This document shows, one piece after another, positions 22,390-34,300 of a DNA stretch of 64,000 nucleotides. The DNA is taken from positions 1,798,001 through 1,862,000 of the forward strand of contig NC_089188.1 in the NCBI RefSeq assembly GCF_947507565.1. Reading direction: 5' to 3'. This stretch comes from Oscarella lobularis. Taxonomy: Eukaryota; Porifera; Homoscleromorpha; Homosclerophorida; Oscarellidae. Under the pieces are notes generated by a model that saw nothing but the letters and a program-made list of their open reading frames with translations, did no database searches and was not told the DNA's origin. Positions within the stretch are counted from its first letter, which is position 1, and the number at the start of each line of letters is the position of its first letter. Position numbers and translations under genes: made by a program.

Positions 22390-25300
22390 ATGCAGCGAAG
22401 GGGGATCGAAGCCTTGCTACTTCTTCTGGTCGTCGCGACTACGGCTGCTCTACGTACGTGAGACTTTTATTTATGAAGTAGATTTCGACCCCCTTTTGCG
22501 ACTGGAACATTCCATTATACAGTAGACATTGTCCCCCTCGCTGCCTCATTCCCCCGCGTGTCTCTTCCTTTAGAAGATGAGCACCTCTTCTAGTCAGCCT
22601 TCGTTGTTTACTGGACACTTTCCCAAATCGAAAGTTTGGGGGTCTCGGTGTAAAAGACTTAGTCCCAGAATAGTACGCTGCTGCTTGCCTTGGGCATCTG
22701 CTCTTGGCTTGAGACAGTACAGCGAAACTTTTTTCGGGGCGAAGCGTAAACGTTATCGTCGTATCCTGGTGATGCCCAGCCGCCGGCCCCAGCCGCCGGC
22801 CCCAGCCGCCTTCGACCGCACGGGGTAGTCCCGTATAACGGTCCCCAGCGAAATGTTCCTGGGAACCAATTAGCGAGGGCGTGTCTTTACGCACGCTAGC
22901 ATCAACTCTTCGAGATCGACGTTTGTAGGGCCTACAAATGAGATCAACCACAAATGAGATCACTGCGTCATGATGACGTAGTGATTCGTCACAGTGACAT
23001 CACGACCTCCATGATGCTATTCTATGCCAGAGAGGTCAAATGCGTTTCAGATGTAGGAGTAGGATTCTAACCTGTGCCATCTTTCAGCGGAGCGCAACAG
23101 AAAAAGCGTGCGATCTCTTTTGTGGTTGATCAGCTGTGGCGCCCACAAATGAGATCAGCACAAATTATGATTAAGTTTGATTGCCGCAAGTTCGCAGTAG
23201 GTCGCAAGTGCTAAAAGCGTGTGATCTCTTTTGTGGTTGATTGTGGTTGATCAACCACAAAAGAGATCGCACGCTTTTTCTGTTGCGCTCCGCTGAAAGA
23301 TGGCACAGGTTAGAATCCTACTCCTACATCTGAAACGCATTTGACCTCTCTGGCATAGAAAAGCATCATGGAGGTCGTGATGTCACTGTGACGAATCACT
23401 ACGTCATCATGACGCAGTGATCTCATTTGTGGTTGATCTCATTTGTAGGCCCTACAACGTTCCGGCTTCGATTGGAACCGATAGAACCGTCTTCGACGTA
23501 TGTTCACATTTCGTTCGTAAGCATTGCAACAGTTCTGGGTGGCATCTGCGCCGACACGGCTACACAAAGCTTACGAACAGGATGCAAACATACGTCGCGA
23601 ATGTCGAAGACGGTTCTACTGTATCGATTCCAATCGAAGCAGGAACGTCGATCTCGAAGAGTTGATGCTAGACACGCCCTCGCTAATCAGAGAAAGGTCT
23701 GGGTACGAGGCTACGCACGGGGCGCATCGTCTCCCTCTGTAGAAAGGCTTCTATTTACGTATGCATATAGACGTCAGTTCGTTGTCGCCGCGCCGTGGCA
23801 GCTTAGTCGGCGGAACAAAGGTGACGATCTACGGAGGAGGATTCAGCGGCGACCCGTACGACACGACGAACGTCGTATTCTTCGGCGACACGCCGTGCGA
23901 CGTCGACTGGTTCAACAGCGGCACGAGCACGACGCGAATCGTCTGCTGGACGCGACCCTACGTCGGGGCGCGAGAAGATTCGGGTTCGTCGCATCTGACA
24001 ACGCGCGTCTACGTCGGTCCGCTGTCGCAAACTTACACGTTATCAACTTCTAGAAGATTTCGATACGAATGGGGCTATACGCCGTATATTCATACGGTTT
24101 CGCCGCGTTCGGGTCCCGCCGGCCATCTCGTCGTACAGATACGGGGGCGATTTCTCGCTTGGAACGATCAGTGGGTCAATTCCATTCGAATTGGGTCTGT
24201 GCCGTGCGAGATCTACAAGCCGAACACGGCGTTGCCGTATCGGGACTGGCGCCACAATAATATCGAGTTTGCCCTCTTCGACGGATCCGTCGGATTTTTC
24301 AACATTTCCGTCGACGTCCGTGAGTACGGTCGGTCGTGGAATCACTCGAGAGCGTTGCACGTCGCTCCGTCGGGCGATCTCTACATGATCGAGATTCATC
24401 CAGGTTCGTATCTCTGAATTCGAATTTGAGATTTCGGGATTGATATTTCTCTCCAGATGTGCAGAGCGTTTATCCTGCTGTTGGGTCGGCTGAAGGGGGA
24501 ACAGTCGTACAAATAGAGGGCAGCGGATTTGGATCCAAAATTGAAGATGTCAAAGTCGATGTCGATGGCATTCCATGCAAAGTTCTCGCCGTCAGTTACT
24601 CCACGGTGACTTGCGAGACGGGAAGACCTCCAAATGGGTCAAACGCCATCGTGGGTGTGAATGGGACGTTTGATGGAGAATACTTTGAGGGTACATCTGT
24701 TCTCTTCCTCTAACCCACGTCGTTCATGCATGTTCGTTTAGGGTCACGAGGCGTTACAATGAAATATTGGGGTAACGTTAGCGGAGCCACCATTGCAGAG
24801 TTGCGCAATGCTCCTTCATATCCTCACTCTCCAGACAGCTATCACAACCTTGAAAAATTTTTATCTCCTGTCAATTTGTAAGCTTTTTTTCATATGTAGC
24901 AGTGAAATAGGCGTTCTTTGTTTCTTAGTGGGTCCAGATATGGAATTGAGCTTGAAGCTGTCTTTACTGCCTCCTATTCATCTCTTCACACTTTCTTTCT
25001 GGCTTCGGATAACTACGGGGAACTGTGGTTTTCTTCCAACACGAACGCCTCAGCAGCAAAAAGGTGAATTTTATATATCATTGCATAAGTGTTTGCCGTT
25101 GCTAACTGAAATATTTGCGAAGGATTGCCACAGTCGTTGAATACACTTCAGTTGACCAATTTGACAAGTATCCAAGCCAGATTTCCGAGCCAGTCTACTT
25201 AGAAAAAGGTCAAAAGTGCTACCTGAAAGCAATTGCTAAAGAACACAGCGGCGGCGATTTTGCTCAGGTACAGAGGCACCGGCATTCTCTCAGATCTCTC

Positions 25301-28300
25301 TTCCTAACTGGAACTTTTCAGGTGGCTGTCCTCGTTCACGACACTCCGCAAGAGTACAAATCATCTCAAACGAAGGATTACATACACGAGAAACAGCGAC
25401 TGATTGTCAGAACGGAATTTTTTCACGAAGTCCACGCTATTCACATTACGGAATACAACGGCAGCGACGGAACCCTAACCTTGACATGGGACGGATATCA
25501 AAGCGATCCAATAGCCCTTCCTTCAACTAACGAAGAAGGTGAGCGTCCAAAAGAACACGTGCCACAGGCAGTCATCATGTATTTCTCCTATTCTGCAGTC
25601 AGAGGTGCTGTGTTGAGTTTGTTCACCGGAGTGTGCAGCGACCCTGAGCGTGACGTTCAGTTCGGCGACGTGAGGATCGCCTATGGATTCGAGTCAGGGT
25701 CTGGTGGCTGGACTAACGAAGGCTACGGCTCTGCTCTTCAACAGACAATAGGAGACGCATACTGCGGTCGAGGATCACTGTTGGTATGCAGCAGAACCAG
25801 CGTTGAAAAGTTTGGCGTATCTACCTTCTTTGTTTGCAGGTAGTTTCCGGCTATGCTTCCGTTGTGGTAGACGAAGAAGGGTAAGACTCTCTCTCTCTCG
25901 TTTCATGCGAAGCTCTCATTAAATATTTTATACAAGGTATGATGTTTTCAATTATGAAAGCGTCTGCATGGCTTACAAAATTCCGCCGGGAACGCATTCG
26001 ACCCTCTTTATCGACGTTCAAGTCGACGTTCAAGTCGACGTTCAAGTTGACGTTCAAGTCGACGACCCTCAAGAGATTAGACGTTGGTTCGTTCTTCTCA
26101 CTAACGATCCTTCGGCTGATCCTAATAGCGTCCTCGGGGAATGGCGAGACATAGGAGACCGTCCACTGATAGCCAATAACACGTAGGACTTGTATTTATA
26201 TGCAGTAGCTGTCCAAAAGCCGTTCGCTTTTTAGATGGAGTTATTCTTGCTTCAGTCTGCTTGAAGCACTGCAGGGTCGCTATCCTTCCGCGAAGAAATT
26301 TAATGTGACTAAGATTGGGTTCTTATCGCCTGAGCCGGAATATCGAAACGGTCCGTTTCGTGTCGACGAGTTTTCTATAAGAACGAGTGAAAGTCAACTT
26401 CAAGTACGGTGGTAGATTCAATTTCCGTGCGAGTCTTCATGTAATTCGCCGTTTTAGGATGTCAGAGTTCGGCCGGCTGCCTACCCGAATGGATTGCTCT
26501 TGGAAGACGTCATCGTCACAAACGCAACGAGTAACTCCACGGCGACGTACTACTTGGAGTACGTCCCAACGAACTGCTTTGACGAATTCACGCTGATCGG
26601 CGCAACCGTGACGAGCGACGTCGCCGGAATGACAGCAACTGCGTCACGATTTAGAGCCGCCACCGAAGCGCTCGACGGATCGTTCCGAGTGAACGTATTC
26701 GGAAACTGGTCGTGGCCCATAGCACACGACGCCAACGAAGCCGAGGTAAATACAAAGTCTGCATACATAGTATCATCGGAGATATGTTTTCTTTAGATGC
26801 TCGCTGCCTTCAACGTGTCGTCTGTCGGGGAAATAACCATTCAAGCGGCCATGGTAGATGGGAACGATCACAGAGGATGCCAAGGACGACAGTGGGACAT
26901 CACGTTCAATGATCTGGTTGGCGACCAGGTTCCCCTAGAGGTGAACGGCTCCCGATTGACAGGAACCAACGTCACGGTGGACGTTGAAGAGGTTTGCTGT
27001 AGCCTTAGATATCTTCTCATTTGCATTGAACGATAACACTAGGTTCTTACTGCGGGCCTTTTCTTTAACCCCATACCAGGCCACATGCTGCAAATGGTCG
27101 AGAAAACCCCACAGGTACTAAGAGAGGCCACGGAAGCGTTCCTGTGCTAAGCGTCCTTTCTTAGGTGCGTGTGTCTGTCAAAGGAATTCGCTCAAGCTGC
27201 AAGGGATCAGGCGAACAGTATTCCAAATACCACGGAACGCGATACTCTCACAATACCAGCTGCACGTTTATCTACTCAAGCGACGCTCAGCCAGTCGTTA
27301 CGACGTTTAGTCCCAGCGTGGGTCAAGCGGGCACCATCTTGACCTGGCAAGGGTCAGCATTTTCTTCTGACGTCGGAGCTTATGAAATCAAAGTCGGCGA
27401 GTTGCCTTGCGACGTTCTTTCTGCGAATGAAGCTACGGTGACGTGCCAGATTGGCGACTACGTTTCGGGGCTGCACCCCGTCTCGTTTCGCATTCTGACC
27501 TTGGGCACGGCCGACACGACAGGATTATTCTTCAACTACACCATCAACGTCGAGGCAGTGAATCCAAGTTCCGGTAGTTTGGGCGGCGGAGTTGAAATCG
27601 TTATAAATGGAACCGGTTTCGCTGACTGCAGCAACGACAACGACACGACGACTATGCGCGTCTACGTGGGCGAAAATGAATGCAAAGTCGTAGACTGTTC
27701 GTTCGCTGTGATCCGGTGCATTGTTCCGGCGTCGAATAGCAGTGGTGCTGCGACGGTCGTCGTTGAAGTGGAAGGCGGCGGACGCGCCGAGTTTTCCAGC
27801 TTTACCTATTCGGACGCTTTGACTCCGCAGTTGCACAGTATCGAGCCGGAAAGTGGAAGCGCTGGTGGGGGTACACGCGTTGTGTTGAACGGAACCGGCT
27901 TTCCGTCAGATATATCTCAGATAAGAGTCAAAGTAGGAGAAATCTGACGTATGAAATCCTCTGTTGAGACCGTTTGCATTAGATCGGTTCGTCGTTTTGC
28001 GACGTTCTCGTCGCCTCAGCCGACTCAATCGAATGCACAACGAATCCTCATAGCGATGGCAGTGCAAGAGTCTCCGTCTTTGTGACGGGACTGGGCGACG
28101 CTGTCGGAGACGTCGATTATCAGTACAAACTTTTTATTGATGGCATGACGCATCACTTTGGGTAAGCAGAGTGACTCTTCAGAAAGACGTTCATTTATCC
28201 AAACTGAATCCACCATTGATTGCTAGGTCAATTTTTGGCGGTCAGAGACTGAGGATATCCGGTGGTGGCTTTTCAACAGAAAATAAATCTGTTCAAGTCT

Positions 28301-31300
28301 TGCTAGGAGATGATCCCTGTGATATTGAAAGCACTACGCCCTCGCTGATTCAGTGCGTAACTGGATCATCATCTAGGACCCATCATGTAGACAATTCGGG
28401 GTATATAACGCTGATTTTTATAAGATTTGAGATCTGATTGACTTCACTTGCCTAGGAGGCATCTGGAGTATGGACGTGGGTATCAATGGCAACCCAGTCA
28501 TTTAGTGGTACACGTTGGCGACTCGGTGAAGTGGACGTGGACGGGAAGTGGTTCTTTTACCACTCTGCGAAGTGTTGTTCAGGTATGGCGTGCCTCTTCT
28601 TTTCTGTCGGCTTAAGCTGACTTGGACACGTTATTAGGTAGCTGATGGCAAGGCCGAGACCTACGATGGCACAGGTTTCAAATCAAAAGAAAGCGTTCGC
28701 GGCTCATTTGTACACGCCTTCACCAAGCCAGGACTGTATCACTACATTTCAGCAGGACTTGCTCGCATAGGTAAAGATGGGGGGCCTCAGTAGATTAGAT
28801 CTGTGTGATCCCCAAGCTAATGCACAAGCTATCTTCAGAATAATAGCGTTTGTAATGCAATGTAACTGCGTATCCTTTCTCCTCCAGGATTCCGCGGAAC
28901 CGTTGAAGTAAAGCCATATGTCTCCAAGACAGTGAACGTTGCTGTGCTGGTTAATGGCATTCCGGCTTCACATCAACCTTCTGCAGTCAACAAATCTCAA
29001 GATGATCATAGAGCAGGGAATTCTCTACCGGCCAATTGCTCGACGACGATATGCTACACTTACTCGACACTCCACACGCCTGTCATTGTCAAAGTGAATC
29101 CCTCTGATGCCCGTCGCGAACTGTCGGCGAGCGTCATTGGCAGCGGTTTTGCGGGACTTTTTGCAGGAGACAACACCAATACGCTTACTATTGGTGGCAA
29201 GGCTTGCCTAGCGTCGAGCAACGCTCGACTTGCTTCGAACGTATCTGATGAATTTTTCAGCAGTTCTGACGTCGACTGGGACACGATCATTAACTGTACG
29301 CTGCCGCAACACGAGCCAGGCAAGTATCGCGTTGTACTTCACGTTGCTAGCAGAGGTTGGGCATTTGGAAACGAGGACGCGGCGAGCGTAGAGTACAAAG
29401 CCGCTATAACAGGACCGGTCAGCATTTCGAGTGGATCCCTCGCAGGCGGAACGAAACTCTTAATTCCTGGCGTCGGTTTTCATTCGGCAGCAGCCGAAGG
29501 AAATATCGTGCACATCGGAAACACTCCATGTGCCATTCAGGCTCTCCGCAACGGGAATCTCGTCTGCATTACCGAGGCGGCGCTCGACCACGGATACGAT
29601 GCTCTCAGAGCGCAATGCAATTCCGTTCATTTGACATTCAATTGGGCACAAAGCCAGCGTCTCAACATCGGACTCGGTCACGAGTCGCTTAGTAATTCTA
29701 TAGCAACTCGCTTTAGCAGATCATACGCTTCTGTATTTGTAAACGTTTCTCGGGAAAATCGGTTCGCAGTCGAAATATGGGCGAAGCCAAGCCGACTTGA
29801 TTCTGGCCGTCAGTTCCTCTTCGGGTCTCACGAAGGAGGTGGCAATGTAACCACTAAAGGATTTTTCGTGTGGATCAATGCGTGTGGCTACGTTGAATTT
29901 TGGCTCGGCAATACTTCCGACGTGCAGCCGCTGTGTCAAGGAGATGATTCGTGCAACGCCTGTTCCGGAGTTTATAATGTTCTGCCGGACAGTGACAGCG
30001 ACGTGCCTGCTGGAGATTGGTCTGTTCTTCGAGCCGGCCCGTTGTCTGCTTCAGTGTGGAACTACGTTGGCGTGAGCTGGGTGAAAAACCGAAATTCTTC
30101 TACCGGTGTTCAGTCTTTGTTTATCAACGGAAAGATCGCTGTGTCGAGAGAGACGACCGCTGATCTTGACTTTTCTGGTGGCCGTTATATATATCTTGGC
30201 GGTCAGGAAAACTATCATGAAAATTCCTCTTGGTTTATTGGCGATTTGGACGAAATGTCTGTGTGCGAATCTCGCGGTGTTGACGATATGCCATTGACGG
30301 AAGAAAAGGCGGCGAAGCATTTTTTCTACGGAAATAGCAGTCACCAGCCTTTGACAATTCAAGCAAAAACAGGCGACTACAGAGGCAAGGGAGTTATTCC
30401 TAATGTAAGATCAACTGGTGCGTGCTGGATTAGTACTAAGCTATAGTGAATACTCTTCTAGGTTGAATATCCACCCTTTCCAGATAGCTATACGGATGTG
30501 AACATTACCTGGTCTCAAGAAATTGCCCAAAGGATCCACGTGCAGAGAGGGGATAGGCTCCAATTCTCGTGGGTTGGGTAAGTGTGTTACATAGTAGTCC
30601 ATTTATCCACAGTTCAGCGGCTTGTTTTTCTAGTTTCCACGATTTGGTACAAGTAAACGAGAAAGCGTTTGCCTCTTGTTTATTGAGAGATGACGATGAT
30701 CCCGTACAGTGGGGCTGGCCTCAGTCCGACGGCACTGCTACCGTCGCCGATCTTGAGGAAGGAAGAGTGCACTACTTCGTTAGCTCAGTAGGGGGAGACT
30801 GCTATGACGGATTCAAGCTAAAAGTCTTCGTCGGCAGCGAGAGTATAATTGATTGGACTCTAGGACAAGTGTACCCGTCTATATCTGTGCCGTACGGCAC
30901 GGGAATTCACTTCAGATGGGATTCTCCTAATACCGTCCACGACGTCATTGAAGTAGTGTCAGAGCAAGCGCTCAGAGACTGTGCTGTAACTTCTCAAGAC
31001 TACGCTTTGGGAAGGTTTGCATTCTACGCAAAGAAAAAGATAAAAAGACGAGTATATCTGTCTTTCGCTTTAGAATTGTGGCCAGCTATTCCGAGCCAAC
31101 GAGAAAGGGAGACGTGGCTATTACAGATCTAAAGCCTGGCATTCACTATTTCGCCTGCGCCGTGGGGTCAGGCAGGCACTGTGAAAGAGGCATGAAAATA
31201 ACAGTAAAAGTGGAAGAGCAGGGTTCAATTCACAGCGGCGGAAGAGAAGCGTCCGTTCGACTAACAGACCAGAACCAATGGCTTATTGACTGGCGCATCC

Positions 31301-34300
31301 AGCAATACGAAGACCTGACTATAGTTGAAGGCGACAGCGTGATATTCACCTGGGATGCGTTTCACTCACTCCATCAAGTAAACAGAACACACACGAGACC
31401 TGTTGAACCTAACTCGCGCTTTTATAGGTGACTAAGGACAAATACGATGCTTGCGATATGTCTGGGTCCCCCTTGAAAGAATGGTCTAGGGGAACTGTTG
31501 GAGAATCGGTCACGATCTCGGGTCTCGCTCCCGGTCGATACTATTTTGTGTGCAGCATAGCTGGGAACTGCGATCTGGGCATGAAAATTGCTATCACCGT
31601 TCAAGCCGAAGACTACATTCCTCTGCTGCACGAGTTCACCAATGCTGTCTGCACATCGCCTTACTGCTCGTTTGCCTTCGATCTCTCCAAAACACCTCAA
31701 GTCGAGAGGATTTGGGTAAGCAGGCAGACTGATGCTGTTTCTCCGCTTCAACGCGCCTTTCTTTTATAGCCGTGGATGGGTCCTCCCGGAACGACACTCA
31801 CGATAAATGGGACTCGATTTGGTTCAAACGTGGAGGTCGTAGTTGGAAACTCTTTATGTGAAAATGTCAATGTAATGTCAGCCGACGGATATCAGCTTAT
31901 TTCCTGCGCAGTTCCCCATCAAGCCGCCGGTAGAAAAGACTTAGGGGTGTCCAGCAAGCCTGAAGGACGAGCCTCGAATGTGGACGGTTATCACTTCACC
32001 GTGCAAGCGAAAGCCAGTAGCGTTTCCCCGACGGGAGGGAGTCTTGCCGGCGGCACTATAGTCACTATAACAGGCGTCGGCTTCTCTTACAACAGCGAAG
32101 AGATGGACGTTACGATGGGCCAGACAAAATGCCAAATTCTATCTTCATCATTCACAGAGATAACGTGTATAACTCACAGTCATAGCGGCGGCGATACAGT
32201 AGCTCCCATTAACGTGATTGTGCAAGGAACGCCGGCTAAGTCGAGCCTCAACTTCACTTTTGAAACAAGCAAGACGCCACAGATATTCAATGTAACCGGA
32301 ATAGATTCGGCGGGCGTTGCTGCAGGAGATATCATAGACATAACCGGCGTGAATTTCGGTTCAAATGCGTCGGTTTATGTCATTCGTCAGAGTGGAGCTC
32401 AAACGGTGCTCGATGCTCTTCCTACAGCTCAGCTATGCCCGATTATCACTGCCTCCGACAATGCCATTCAATGTGAGATCAAACAGAGGGTGGCTGGCCT
32501 GACGTATCGACTTCTCGTCAACAATCTAGAATACGGATTTTCAGCGACGCGCGACGTAGCCTACAGACTGAATCTAGCGAGTGCATCTCCGGTCACGTTC
32601 AGCCTCGGCGGCGGCGTTAATTTAACATTAACCGGCGTCGGTTTTGTCGACGACGTTGGCTCTCAGTCAAGCGATTCGCCTCTCAACCAGTTTTCCGCCG
32701 TCGACGCGAGCGTTGCGCCGCTGACATTAGACGTCATGGGCAATCGAACGGCACTCGGCGGCATCGACTACGGCGTCACTTTCGGAGTTTCGATATGCGG
32801 ACGAACCTGCCACGTGCAGTCGTCTTCCTACGACGCGATTGTGTGTACCGTTCCGCCGGCCGACGGCGAATCGGCGGCAATGTCGCCATCTGATTTGACC
32901 GACAAGTCGTGCGACGTCGCGGTGCATGTTACCGGACCGTCCGGAAAATTAGACGCCGTCGGCGCTAGTCCGCTGACGTACAGTGCCGCTGCAACGCCGA
33001 TTATATCGAGCGTGTCGCCGAGAAGAGGCGGCACCGGCGGCGGTACTACAGTCTCCGTAACTGGAAGCGGACTTGCTAATATCACAGAAGGACTACATGT
33101 TTCTATCGACGGGGTTCCTTGCGATATAAAATCCAGCAACGATTCGCTGATCACCTGTCGTAGTGGAGCTCATCAAGGAACGGTCAAGACGAACGTCGTT
33201 GTCGTCGTTGGCGGAAAGGGAGCGGCCGTCAGCCCGCTAACCGCGAACGAAACGCTCGCGTCGGCGTACGAGTACGTCGATCGGTGGTCGAGTCGTTTTA
33301 CTTGGGGCGGCAACGATCCTCCCGGCGACGGCGAATCGGTGCACATACCCGAAGGACAGACCGTGCTCTTGGACACGTCGCCGGCGGGAATTTTGAATCT
33401 TATTGTCGTGCAAGGGCAGCTGATATTTGACGATTCGACCGACTTGTTTTTGAACGCCAAGTACATTTTCATCAACGGCGGAGGACTGCAGATTGGGACG
33501 AAGGAAGAGCCGTTTATGCATCGTGCTGTAATCACTCTCCACGGCAATATTCGCGATCCCGAGATACCGATTTACGGCGCCAAAGTTCTTGGCCTTCGCA
33601 AGGGCTTTCTCGAACTTCACGGTCGACCGACTAACATCACTTGGACTCGCTTGGCGCAGACGGTGCAGAAGAATACGTCTTCTCTTTATTTAATAGTAAA
33701 GAAGCCTCGCCTGAGAAAGAGTTTAGGTTTTTTGAGGCGTGTCTCTTCTTTTATAGGATGCCGTTGATTGGGAAAAGGGAAATGTGATTGTCATCGCTTC
33801 GACTTCCAAGGACGGAAACGAAACCGAAACGGCTACGATTGAGAATGTGTCTGACGGTGGAAAAACCTTGCATCTTTACGTTCCCGTCAACTTCACGCAC
33901 TATGGAATCACTGATGTGTTGGAAGATGGCCAATTTATTGACATCAGGTAATTATAATTTTCTATTCTACTGTATTTTCTGGTTTGAGCTTTTGACTTCA
34001 GAGCCGAGGTTGGACTGCTGTCTCACAACGTCATAGTTCAAGGCTCTCTATACGAGGGAGACAGCCTCGACGAGTTGGGAGCAGATCAGTACGGATCGCA
34101 AATCATGATTCATCGTGCCGGAAGTGACCCTACTCCGATCAGGTACGAACATAGCCACGATGCTGTAAAACAGGCGAGAATTTATTCTGAAGGCTCGAGA
34201 ACGTGGAGATTCGCCAAGGAGGTCAAGCGTTTCGGCTGGGTCGATACGCTGTTCACTTTCATCTGAACGACGTGATGAATGGGTCGTACGTTTGTCACTG

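Noticed and set aside
22439-22963. 174-codon minus-strand frame
   Set aside because: It lies in fibrocystin-L intron 1 and partly inside the palindromic transposon and the inverted copy; no family is recognised.
23417-23760. Coding exon between the transposon and the first TIG domain
   Set aside because: Frames exist, but this is the inverted-repeat zone, and direct splicing from 22453 to 23771 gives correct phase and a normal N-terminus.
25851-26186. A separate repeat-protein gene at the DVQV minisatellite
   Set aside because: The repeat is in frame with and inside a fibrocystin-L exon.
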